Positions 14,413 through 21,188 of a DNA stretch of 25,465 nt are shown piece after piece (the stretch's first letter is position 1; the number at the start of each line of letters is the position of its first letter). The notes below the pieces were generated by a model. That model was not told where the DNA came from. It did no database searches and saw only the letters and a list, made by a program, of their open reading frames with translations. The DNA is from Leyella stercorea. Lineage in GTDB: Bacteria > Bacteroidota > Bacteroidia > Bacteroidales > Bacteroidaceae. The translations under genes and the position numbers were made by a program. The stretch lies in NCBI RefSeq assembly GCF_021531655.1, contig NZ_JADYUF010000048.1, positions 1 to 25,465 on the forward strand, read 5' to 3'.

Positions 14413-15546
14413 TCAGAATCCCAATAAGTAAGTCATGTCTGCATCCTGACGAGTGAAGAAACCTTCGGGCTGGTGGTCTATCTTGCCATCGCCCACTATC
14501 TTCACCTCTTCCGCCACTGATTGCAGCCCATCAGCGGCTTTCTTCATATAATAGAGCTTCACGTTGTTACGGTCTATTCCTATGCCTTCCTCTTCAAAAC
14601 GCTTAGAAGCCATGAGAATGCCATTGAGTACATGATTGCTGTGGGTCTCTACAATAACCTGGATGCCCGCCTCGGCTGCTCGCGCGATCATCATGCCAAG
14701 TTCCGACTGCGCTGCTTCGTGAAGATGGGCTTCGGGGTTCTCTATCAGCAACAGACTGTCTCTCTCTGACGCAAGCAGTGCCACGACTATCGGCAATGCG
14801 TAACTCAATCCAAAGCCAACATTTATCGCGCTGTAGGCAGCTGTTGTATCGCCGCCTATCTCATAGGCATATTTCAACGAATAAGACTTGTCTCCTTTCT
14901 CTGGGGTAACAACGACATCGGGGCTGATAACTCTTTCCCATGACGATACCTGAGCGAGCAGTTCTGCGGATTCGCCTGCACGATGCACCAGTCCTGGCAA
15001 CACGCTAAGTTTCTTCACCACGCCATAATGATACAGGAAATGGGCCGTCAGTTCGCACTTACCATATTTCTGCGACAGTTGCCTCCGGCTTTCCACCATA
15101 TTCGTGTTTAGGGGGTAGGACTCTGAAGGCTCCTGACGAGCCGCACTGATATACTGAAAATTGTTCGTAAATAACGAACTCTCCTGCAACATTTTCGGAT
15201 CAGGTCCCTGCAATAGAGAAAAGAAGTCTTTACCCATAACGGCATCCGAAGCATCCCATTGCCATGTAGAAAGCCCGTGGCCGCCATCGATGCCAAAAGA
15301 CATATAATCCTCGTCTGCCATCTGACACAGCGCATCACGACAGAGACCGATAGAAAGCAGGTCACCATTCAGGGCGAGTCCCTCGTTCAAGACACTCTGC
15401 TGATAACTTTGGCGCAACAAAAGCAGCGACTGGATAACAGAGGACTTGCCACTACTGTTCAGCCCGGTCAGCACCGTCAGGTTGCCCAATTCAAGACGCA
15501 AATGCTTATGAATCTTGTAATTGTCTATGTGAAGTAATCTTAGCAT
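14413..15546 (-). CDS. AAA ATPase (DUF3696-like, OLD/ABC-type)
   Basis: This 377-aa ATPase has Walker A GLNSSGKSS at 28-36. A signature-like NVGFGLSYALPI sits at 243-254, Walker B SLLLIENPEAHLH at 265-277, and the switch histidine IVETHSNHV at 299-307. The ENPE..LH form of Walker B and overall length fit the DUF3696 group, found in many defence loci beside nucleases or DUF262 proteins. It is the middle gene of a three-gene operon with a DUF262 gene 11 bp upstream and the 266-aa gene 1 bp downstream. Inferred role: ATP-dependent sensor or switch for the effector. Confidence 0.82.
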   Translation of the reverse strand: MLRLLHIDNYKIHKHLRLELGNLTVLTGLNSSGKSSVIQSLLLLRQSYQQSVLNEGLALNGDLLSIGLCRDALCQMADEDYMSFGIDGGHGLSTWQWDASDAVMGKDFFSLLQGPDPKMLQESSLFTNNFQYISAARQEPSESYPLNTNMVESRRQLSQKYGKCELTAHFLYHYGVVKKLSVLPGLVHRAGESAELLAQVSSWERVISPDVVVTPEKGDKSYSLKYAYEIGGDTTAAYSAINVGFGLSYALPIVVALLASERDSLLLIENPEAHLHEAAQSELGMMIARAAEAGIQVIVETHSNHVLNGILMASKRFEEEGIGIDRNNVKLYYMKKAADGLQSVAEEVKIVGDGKIDHQPEGFFTRQDADMTYLLGF

Positions 15547-15557
15547 ATTTTTTACAT

Positions 15558-16697
15558 TTATTTTTCTTTCAAAACAGTGTCTATCAACTCCCTTATCTTG
15601 CGGTGTCGATAGTTCACGCTTTCTTTCTGACCTGTACCGGATGACAGAGCATAGTAGAACTTGTCATCGTTGTTAAGCTCTACGAAAAGTCTCTGCACAA
15701 TGCTCTTTTTAGCCACTAACTGCTGACGTTCATTGTCCGTACACTTTGCCAGCCAAACGCTCAGCGTCTCGAATAGTGCCTTGTTGATGGGTTTGCGACG
15801 GTCAGATATATTGCGACGTTTACGGAATGCATCATTGTTGAAGATGCTCCAGGCTGCCTTCATCGCCTTGTCGAACTGTGTACTCATATCTTCGCGCTCC
15901 GCCTCCGTCAGTTTTTTTATTTTTGCCATGCCACGGGTCATAAATCCGTCCATGTCGGGCTCATACGTCTTATAGTCTTGCAGATAGAAAGCCACGAACC
16001 TTGTCACAAAATCGCGGTCTTCCATGCGGTCGGTCTTTATGATACCGCAGGTAGCCTTCTTGAACGACTGCTTAGCGGCCAAATTGGCCACCATCTCCGC
16101 AGACACGCCCTGATTCATCGCATGACGTATTTCCTGTGGAGTCAGTATCAGACCGCCCGTGTTGATACGTTTGAAGATATTGAATTTTACCTCATCGGGC
16201 GTTCCCTTCTCTATCACGTACATGGTTATAGGGGTCTGGGTGATTCTGCGCTGCATCAGACGAGGAAGCTCGTCGAAGGTCATTCCGTCATATTGCTGCG
16301 TGAGAAACTCCAGATGGTGCAGTCGCATCGTCTTCTCCACAATGAAGTGCTTGAACACGCTGCATCGTTGCAATCCGTCTATCACGTTCCACACCTCAGC
16401 ATCCTCATCAGTCTCTGTCTCGTCGAAATAGAAAGCGGGCAGTGGCAACTTGAGCAGCAGCGACTCTATCAGGCGACTCTGCTTCTCTTCATCCCACAGG
16501 TCTGATTTGCGTTGGAAGGGGGTATCGAAGCGAATCTCCCCGTGTTCCATCTTATCCACCAGCTCACTGATGGTAAACGGATCACGACGAATCTTTATCA
16601 TATTAGGATTAAATGGCATTGTGATTGCCACGTTGCCCTCATTCTCTTTTTCTATCTGATTTTCTTCTATCGAATAATCAATTTTGTCCATTGTCAT
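15558..16697 (-). CDS. DUF262 (ParB/Srx-fold) protein
   Basis: This 379-aa protein has the DUF262 landmarks. FQRKSDLWDEEKQSRLIES (61-79) is followed by LPLPAFYFDE (85-93) and VIDGLQRCSVFKHF (105-118), where the usual DGQQR reads DGLQR. FKRINTGGLILTPQEIRHA follows in the middle. DUF262 is the N-terminal domain of GmrSD-type enzymes, where the DGQQR region binds nucleotide. Here the C-terminal HNH domain (DUF1524) of GmrSD is absent, so this protein alone is not a complete type IV restriction enzyme. It opens the three-gene operon. A group II intron stump ends just upstream of its start; the start is ATG 16697 or 16691. Confidence 0.85.
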   Translation of the reverse strand: MTMDKIDYSIEENQIEKENEGNVAITMPFNPNMIKIRRDPFTISELVDKMEHGEIRFDTPFQRKSDLWDEEKQSRLIESLLLKLPLPAFYFDETETDEDAEVWNVIDGLQRCSVFKHFIVEKTMRLHHLEFLTQQYDGMTFDELPRLMQRRITQTPITMYVIEKGTPDEVKFNIFKRINTGGLILTPQEIRHAMNQGVSAEMVANLAAKQSFKKATCGIIKTDRMEDRDFVTRFVAFYLQDYKTYEPDMDGFMTRGMAKIKKLTEAEREDMSTQFDKAMKAAWSIFNNDAFRKRRNISDRRKPINKALFETLSVWLAKCTDNERQQLVAKKSIVQRLFVELNNDDKFYYALSSGTGQKESVNYRHRKIRELIDTVLKEK

Positions 16698-16720
16698 CTG
16701 TGCTTATGAAATCCAACACC

Positions 16721-16795
16721 CAGTCGAGTAAGTGGAGGGAATTTCACCCTCCCTTCTCTCGAAACCATGCTTGACAGTCTCCCATCACACGGCTC
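16721..16795 (-). ncRNA. Group II intron 3' end (domains V and VI), remnant
   Basis: On the minus strand 16795-16761 reads GAGCCGTGTGATGGGAGACT and on to GGTTTC. This is a domain V hairpin with a GAGCCG...CGGTTC-type helix, here with a substitution (TGGTTTC). It is followed by GGGTGAAATTCCC of domain VI and the end CTTACTCGACT. The 5' part of the intron and most of its reverse transcriptase are missing, so it cannot splice by itself. It ends about 24 bp upstream of the DUF262 start codon. Confidence 0.75.
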
Positions 16796-16835
16796 TTCGT
16801 ACTTAACTCTTTTGTTTATTAGTTTATATTCTTTA

Positions 16836-16982
16836 TTAACCTAGACGTGGATAGGGTACAAATCCCTTCACCCAGTGTGAAAACTCATTTCTGTTGTGTG
16901 CCGCATACTCCACAAGACAGTCATACGCTCTGCCAAACTTCATCTAGTAGTTCATCCATCCACTAATCTGCGTATCAACTTC
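16836..16982 (-). pseudogene. C-terminal remnant of the intron-encoded reverse transcriptase/maturase
   Basis: The frame reads ISGWMNY, TAG, MKFGRAYDCL, and ends NEFSHWVKGFVPYPRLG-stop. 'I.GW.NYY.KF' followed by a short C-terminal 'F.HW..G' is the end of group II intron maturases (LtrA type). It lies upstream of domain V, as expected. Only the last 50 codons or so survive, with an in-frame stop. Its far end abuts the ASCH gene stop at 17010. Confidence 0.6.
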
Positions 16983-17009
16983 ATTGCTTATGTCTAGCAG
17001 ACATTTGGC

Positions 17010-17405
17010 CTATGCGGTCTGGGGAATAATTTTGTCTTCTATATAGATGAACGACTGAGGAACCTTGAAATTGGGTATCAAAGACTCGGGATTGATAGCT
17101 TCCTTATATTCCTTGCACTCCTTTATCTTCAATGCTACTGCCTTCTCCCTTCCCTTGTAGTACTTATCAAAGAACTTCCGGGTAACACCGGAATGGCGTC
17201 TGGTTTCTTTCCAGATGTTATCTGGGGTATCCCAAAGGATTTCGTCTATCTTAAATTCACCGACTATCTTGCTGATGGGACGGCTGGCGTAAATATATAC
17301 GGTATCCACCTTTTGCTTGAAGAGAATTTTGCGGTATTCATATTGCTTCTCGCCCGAAAAGATCTTCTCTACAAACTCTGGTTTAATCGACAATATAACG
17401 TTCAT
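17010..17405 (-). CDS. ASCH-domain protein
   Basis: This 131-aa protein is an ASCH domain, an RNA-binding PUA-like fold. It opens VILSIKPEFVEKIFSGEKQY and has the diagnostic GxKxxExR motif as Gly18, Lys20, Glu23, Arg25. VYIYASRPISKIVGEF matches the next strands. The start overlaps the upstream GNAT gene by 23 nt, indicating a coupled pair. Some ASCH proteins act as nucleases or N4-acetylcytidine amidohydrolases. The partnership with an acetyltransferase makes an acetyl-modification cycle on RNA or nucleosides a fair hypothesis, but that is inference. Confidence 0.85.
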   Translation of the reverse strand: MNVILSIKPEFVEKIFSGEKQYEYRKILFKQKVDTVYIYASRPISKIVGEFKIDEILWDTPDNIWKETRRHSGVTRKFFDKYYKGREKAVALKIKECKEYKEAINPESLIPNFKVPQSFIYIEDKIIPQTA

Positions 17406-18450
17406 TAATTTCTCCTAATTCTAATAATTTGTCAAACTGGACATCGGTTAATCTGAAGAAGCCCCAATATCTGGGGTTCAGACCGACTCGCTCTTTCATT
17501 ACCTTGTTGATTACCTTTTTGGTAAATGCTATATTGTACACCATCTTGATAACGGTAAAATAGTCCTTATTCTTGTACCAACCTCTTAATTCTTCCTCGC
17601 CAAAAACAGAATAGCGATTGGTATATTTTACGAAAGCATCCTCATCTGCAAAATCTGTGATGGTCTTAACCTCACAAACAGTGCAAACAGAGGTACAGAC
17701 ACTACGGTAAGCAGCAGATCCCTTGTAATCGTTGGTGCGATAAATAACAAGTTTATCTCCTTTCTTCAACTCCTTAACTCCCCGCATCCAGCATATATAG
17801 ATCTTGTAGATACTGTTGGTCTCCGAAACATCCTGTATGAGGTCATACTTCTGTTCAGTTCTCAATATGGAGTCTGGGAATAGTTTGGTATGATATTCTG
17901 GATTAATAGAGAGTACATACTTTTTGGAATCTGCCTTCCGGACAAACGGATAGTCAAGCATCAGGTCGTTGACTTGTGTTCTCATGTCCTTGACCAATAC
18001 ATATTCGCTACTACCATCTTTGTGTTTCTTGTCAGCTATATGAGAGAAACCAAATTTCTCGAACATCGTTACCAGCTTCCGCAATTCCTCTTTGGGGAAC
18101 ATGGTGACATAGATTTCATCAACATCCTCAGCAATCGCCTTATCCATGATTTTCTTCATGAATCGCTCACCGCGCGTGGTATGTCGGTCTTCATTGTCCA
18201 CCTTGAATGTACCTACCTTCAGGCGTTTCTTGGCTGGAAGTACTGGAGTCAAGTCTGAAAGTTCCTCTTCCTCTATCTTCAAATAAAGAAAGTCTTTCAA
18301 CTCGTTATCTACATAATAGCAATAAGCTGTGGCCCCTGTTGTAGCCTTCTTATTATACCATTCATCAAACTCAGGATAGCTGGCTCTCAATGAATCGAAA
18401 AAGGAATCATTGAGATCTATATCTGAAAATCGTTTCACCTGTAAGTCCAT
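17383..18450 (-). CDS. GNAT acetyltransferase fused to a PUA/EVE-like domain
   Basis: From the ATG at 18450 (MDLQVKRFSDIDLNDSFFDS) this is a 355-aa protein. An alternative ATG at 18531 adds 27 poorly ordered residues, and I prefer the shorter form. The N-terminal half is a GNAT fold: LKVGTFKV and GERFMKKIMDKAI fit the acetyl-CoA loop and helix, followed by DEIYVTMF and MFEKFGFSHI. The C-terminal half (YVLSINPEYHTKLFPDS, KKGDKLVIYRT) resembles a PUA/EVE/ASCH-like nucleic-acid-binding domain. It overlaps the ASCH gene by 23 nt. Likely role: acetylation of an RNA or tRNA target, as in GNAT toxins, with the PUA-like domain giving target recognition. The substrate cannot be read from the sequence. 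Confidence 0.7.
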   Translation of the reverse strand: MDLQVKRFSDIDLNDSFFDSLRASYPEFDEWYNKKATTGATAYCYYVDNELKDFLYLKIEEEELSDLTPVLPAKKRLKVGTFKVDNEDRHTTRGERFMKKIMDKAIAEDVDEIYVTMFPKEELRKLVTMFEKFGFSHIADKKHKDGSSEYVLVKDMRTQVNDLMLDYPFVRKADSKKYVLSINPEYHTKLFPDSILRTEQKYDLIQDVSETNSIYKIYICWMRGVKELKKGDKLVIYRTNDYKGSAAYRSVCTSVCTVCEVKTITDFADEDAFVKYTNRYSVFGEEELRGWYKNKDYFTVIKMVYNIAFTKKVINKVMKERVGLNPRYWGFFRLTDVQFDKLLELGEINERYIVD

Positions 18451-18535
18451 AGGTCTTCGTCTTAGATTATTTCTTAATTTTTTTATCTCGTCTACCGGTT
18501 TCTCCTGTAACCATCTATTATTTCCATACATCAGC

Positions 18536-18563
18536 TGAACCGCCTTTATTTAAAGGCGATTCA
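18536..18563. promoter_or_regulatory. Hairpin upstream of the GNAT-PUA gene
   Basis: CGCCTTTA-TT-TAAAGGCG (18541-18558) is a perfect 8-bp palindrome extended by TGAA/TTCA with one mismatch. No T-run follows on either strand, so it is a weak terminator and a better candidate operator or leader structure. Confidence 0.4.
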
Positions 18564-18671
18564 GAAGATGTTAAAAATAAGAAATGATTGAATTTAACAT
18601 TTATTTTTGTATAAAGCAAGGCAAAATTGTATCTATAGGCATCATATGTACCATTATTTCAAAAGGGGTAT

Positions 18672-18941
18672 TCACACTATCTTACCAGATTGTTTCATAG
18701 CAACCTTAAACTTACGTGCTACGTCATTAGCAAATAGTTCTACAGTCTCCTTCGCTACCTCTTTCTCTCTTTCAGTAAGAGATGCGGCATCGACATTCTG
18801 TTTGGCACACTCCACCGCAGATTCCTTCGTTTCATCAAAAGTTGACTCACTAATAACATACGGAGGAGTAAACAATTCCTTCAAGAATTCGGCTATCGCC
18901 AAATTAGCACGTTGCTGTGCTATTTGCTGTTTTGTATTCAT
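18672..18941 (-). CDS. Uncharacterised 89-aa helical protein
   Basis: It reads MNTKQQIAQQRANLAIAEFL, continues with TPPYVISESTFDETKESAVE, and ends in charged helices. It is small, soluble and probably helical. Its ATG overlaps the TGA of a short upstream frame (AAATGA), so it is the second member of a coupled pair. I do not recognise it; the size and coupling would fit a toxin-antitoxin-like or accessory protein. Confidence 0.55.
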   Translation of the reverse strand: MNTKQQIAQQRANLAIAEFLKELFTPPYVISESTFDETKESAVECAKQNVDAASLTEREKEVAKETVELFANDVARKFKVAMKQSGKIV

Positions 18942-19096
18942 TTGTATAAATCTATGTTGATGTCGAAAGGACTATCAAAGACCTTCAACATTTCATGTTT
19001 TGTATCCTTGACGGAAAGATTAGCATGTAAGCACTCAATTGCTTCCAACCCCTTATAAACAGAGGCTGGAGAGCCATTGTTTTTTTTGTTTTAACT
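18938..19096 (-). CDS. Small upstream partner, start codon not evident
   Basis: A frame reads NGSPASVYKGLEAIECLHAN and continues SVKDTKHEMLKVFDSPFDI to a TGA overlapping the next start. The protein-like composition and the coupled stop suggest a real small gene of about 50 codons. No ATG is in frame; an ATG one frame off lies at the end of an A-run (T-run on the plus strand, 19080-19087), so a slippage-type frameshift may separate start and body. Bases 19028-19045 in its codons match the D element core (GAAGCAATTGAGTGCTTA). Confidence 0.35.
19028..19040 (+). repeat. D element core in inverted orientation inside a coding frame
   Basis: TAAGCACTCAATT occurs here on the plus strand, opposite to all other copies. 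On the minus strand it is GAAGCAATTGAGTGCTTA, coding EAIECL. It is 17 of 18 identical to the equivalent end of copies C and E. Confidence 0.5.
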
Positions 19097-19129
19097 TTTG
19101 TTTATTTGAATTTACCATGCAACAGCACT

Positions 19130-19159
19130 GGTGAGAAGCCTTTCGTAGTCCTTCTCACC
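19130..19159. other. Nine-bp stem hairpin
   Basis: GGTGAGAAG (19130-19138) pairs perfectly with CTTCTCACC (19151-19159) across a 12-nt loop. A T-rich stretch lies 30-50 bp to the left on the plus strand, not immediately after the stem. It could be a decayed terminator or leader structure between the D element and the small coupled ORFs. Confidence 0.35.
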
Positions 19160-19204
19160 CTCTATAAGTCTGCTGAATACATAAGCGAAATGCCATAATC
19201 GTAT

Positions 19205-19271
19205 TTTTATGTTTTGCAGTGCTAAGGTTACTTGGTTCATGCAAAATACCTCGGAAACAATTGAGTGCTTA
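19205..19271 (-). repeat. D element, copy E
   Basis: On the minus strand it begins TAAGCACTCAATTGTTTC at 19271 and ends with GCACTGCAAAACATAAAA. The -7 box is degenerate (TAACCTTAG instead of TACCTTTG). Downstream there is only a 13-codon frame (MAFRLCIQQTYRG) in place of an SSED stub. Confidence 0.55.
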
Positions 19272-19423
19272 TTCTTGGAACACGAATTGTCATAAATTAT
19301 CCATGAATTTTGCCATGAATTATTCTTTGAACATTAATGACCGTTAATTGAACATTAATTATCCGTTAGTTATACTTTTGCCTCGCTCAACTATATGGCA
19401 AACTTTAGGTGTTTTTTACAGTT

Positions 19424-19504
19424 GCCCATGCAGGGCGCATTGTGTGTTTTTTCCTTTTACCCAGGGCGATGCCCTGGGCTATGGAGGAGTTGCCCCACTG
19501 GGGC
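19424..19504. repeat. REP-like cluster of three GC-rich hairpins
   Basis: Three hairpins follow each other in AT-rich sequence: GCCC-ATGCA-GGGC (19424-19436), CCCAGGGC-GAT-GCCCTGGG (19460-19478) and GCCCC-ACT-GGGGC (19492-19504). They share the GCCC/GGGC core and resemble palindromic intergenic repeats common in Bacteroidales. The surrounding gap 19272-19577 also has a roughly 21-bp near-tandem repeat (TTGAACATTAAT...CCGTTAATT) and otherwise no gene. Confidence 0.6.
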
Positions 19505-19577
19505 GCGCTGTTTACTGATAAAGTCTATATTAATCACTCCAAATATCGGATGAACCAAATTTAATTTTGAATTTACT

Positions 19578-19688
19578 TTATTCTTTATCTAAAATATCCA
19601 TATACTCCTCTGCTGTATAAACAGGCAAAGTTGAGAGTTCAAAGTCTTTTTTGTTTCTTGATATATTAGTGTCAACAAATATTTTCAT
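19578..19688 (-). pseudogene. VapC-like PIN toxin with internal deletion
   Basis: The 36-residue frame starts MKIFVDTN, the first strand and catalytic Asp of a PIN domain, then passes directly to SRNKKDFELSTLPVYTAEEY, the C-terminal strand and tail. About 90 central residues with the other acidic residues are missing. The ATG overlaps the antitoxin stop (GTATGA), as in intact pairs. The toxin cannot be active. Confidence 0.7.
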
Positions 19689-19972
19689 ACTCCATATTTG
19701 TTATGTGCAACTACTGCTTTTGTATCTTCATTGACAGGTACTGGAGTCGTAAAATCATCAGCAACGAAAGAGTCCATATAATCCATGGCTTTCTTAAAGG
19801 CTTCAGTTTGTGTAAAACTTACATCAACTGCATTTTTATTCCGAGATTGAACCTTGGCAGCTAAACTTGCGACATAATTATTCACAAGTTCCTTCAAGCT
19901 AACATGATTTTGTTTGGCAAACATCTCGCCTCCTTGGTATACCTTTGGGTCGTCTATAATAATAGTGTTCAT
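19685..19972 (-). CDS. Antitoxin of a PIN-domain toxin-antitoxin pair
   Basis: This 95-aa protein opens MNTIIIDDPKVYQGGEMFAK and continues with HVSLKELVNNYVASL, a ribbon-helix-helix-like or helical DNA-binding start. The C-terminal half is a loosely ordered tail. AAGGAGGAAAATAAAATG gives a strong ribosome binding site. It overlaps the deleted PIN toxin by 4 nt and lies under a diverged P element, so it was probably autoregulated. It appears intact although its toxin is not. Confidence 0.7.
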   Translation of the reverse strand: MNTIIIDDPKVYQGGEMFAKQNHVSLKELVNNYVASLAAKVQSRNKNAVDVSFTQTEAFKKAMDYMDSFVADDFTTPVPVNEDTKAVVAHNKYGV

Positions 19973-19997
19973 TTTATTTTCCTCCTTACATTTAAAT

Positions 19998-20128
19998 TAT
20001 GGTGCAAACCGAGAGCAGAACATCAAACTTGTTTGAATGTTTTGACGAGGTGCAGCCTATCTTTTGCAAAGATATAGTTTATCTGCTATATTTCCAAGGA
20101 TTTTGCCATGAATTGAAGCCTTCGGCAA
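19998..20128 (-). promoter_or_regulatory. P element, diverged copy upstream of the PIN antitoxin
   Basis: It aligns with 3947-4061 and 24003-24137 through GTGCAAA, GCAGAA, TCAAACTTGTTTGAATG (palindrome variant) and GTGCAGCCTATCTTTTGCAA. The proximal -7 box is degenerate here (ACCATAAT), but TATCTTTG remains near 20068-20075. The last 78 bp equal the direct repeat flanking the duplicated module. Confidence 0.6.
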
Positions 20129-20224
20129 CTCAACATTGCACAATTCTTAATCGCAGGCATAGCCGAGAACAACTCCTAACTCAAAATTCATAATTCACCA
20201 TTGGTAATTTATGGAAATTCATGT

Positions 20225-20323
20225 TTACTTGAGCTTGGAACACGAATGACCACGAATTATACTTGTCTTTGACTCCTGGTTGTAAAGATCCAGTATCCTT
20301 TTAAAATCTTCACTGCTTGCCAA
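20225..20323 (-). pseudogene. 5' stub of an 'SSED' gene (copy 2)
   Basis: Identical to 175-273: TTG start, SSEDFKRILDLYNQ, then loss of homology and a stop. Confidence 0.5.
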
Positions 20324-20342
20324 AGTTATATGTTTTACAGTG

Positions 20343-20392
20343 CAAAGGTATTCGATTTCATACTTATATCCACAGAAGTAATTGAGTGCTTA
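20343..20392 (-). repeat. D element, copy F
   Basis: Identical to copy A; it lies downstream of ptuB copy 2, with TACCTTTG at 20350-20343. Confidence 0.65.
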
Positions 20393-20427
20393 TGTTTTAT
20401 TTTGCACTTATCTCACTCTCTTTATTA

Positions 20428-21186
20428 TTATTGTTCGTCATATTTAATCTCAGACAACTCATTTGCTAAATCTGTCATTTCTTGCGTCCAGCATTTGAGA
20501 GATTTCATATTACTTTCTAGTTTTGTATAATACGAATCATTAAGTATGGCTGTTGCCACTACAGAAGAATACTCTTTTTCTTTTTTTCCTAAAGACAATA
20601 AGCTACACACATTGTTCCGAAGCCTCCCCAAGCCTTGAAGTGTTTGCTGTCTCTGACCATTTATAAACTCTTCTGAAGTTTCATAAAGGTTTTCTATTTT
20701 TTGCGTAACTTCTGCCATCAATTTATATCTTGGCATACAATGTCGCTCTTGATCATTGAGATTTAAAGCCGTTATTGTCATTTTACCCAAGTCATCTTTC
20801 CCTCTAAATCTCACACACTTATATAATACCATATGATCCTGAGGGATATCGATTGAAGGATTTATTATTGGTTCTACTATGGTATCATGGGTTCCTTTTG
20901 TTGTATTGCATTTTTTACAACTTGGCAGAAGATTTTCCCAATTTACAACTTCTTCAGGATAAGAACTTTTATCATGGAAATGCTCTATTTCCATGTATTT
21001 ACTTTCTTCATTCAGCAAACATTCACAATAGCAACACTTGTTATATGACATCGACATCAAAGCATCATGAATATATTTTTCTTTCCAAACTGTTTGTGAA
21101 TGATCGTTCTTATATAATTTCGTTTTTTGTTTAACGACATCATCAGTGAGTTCTTCGGGCTTTCTTGTTCTTTCTATATGAATCAT
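20428..21186 (-). CDS. ptuB: HNH endonuclease, PtuB-like (Septu defence), copy 2
   Basis: The protein is identical to that of 378-1136, with the same CCYCEC, EIEHFH and CKKC landmarks and the same AGGAGG before the ATG at 21186. It starts 2 nt after the ptuA copy 2 stop. The absence of any change from copy 1 points to a very recent duplication, gene conversion or an assembly repeat. Confidence 0.88.
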   Translation of the reverse strand: MIHIERTRKPEELTDDVVKQKTKLYKNDHSQTVWKEKYIHDALMSMSYNKCCYCECLLNEESKYMEIEHFHDKSSYPEEVVNWENLLPSCKKCNTTKGTHDTIVEPIINPSIDIPQDHMVLYKCVRFRGKDDLGKMTITALNLNDQERHCMPRYKLMAEVTQKIENLYETSEEFINGQRQQTLQGLGRLRNNVCSLLSLGKKEKEYSSVVATAILNDSYYTKLESNMKSLKCWTQEMTDLANELSEIKYDEQ

Positions 21187-21188
21187 TA

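Noticed and set aside
15978..16505. 175-codon plus-strand open frame
   Set aside because: It lies wholly opposite the DUF262 gene, whose motifs are clear, and its translation resembles no protein.
19130..19159. Rho-independent terminator
   Set aside because: No U-run directly follows the stem on either strand.
1..20050. Reading the window as a circular 20-kb element whose end repeats its start
   Set aside because: The repeat ends with small differences and then unrelated sequence on the right (24138 onward), so it is not a simple circular overlap; it is kept only as a possibility to test.
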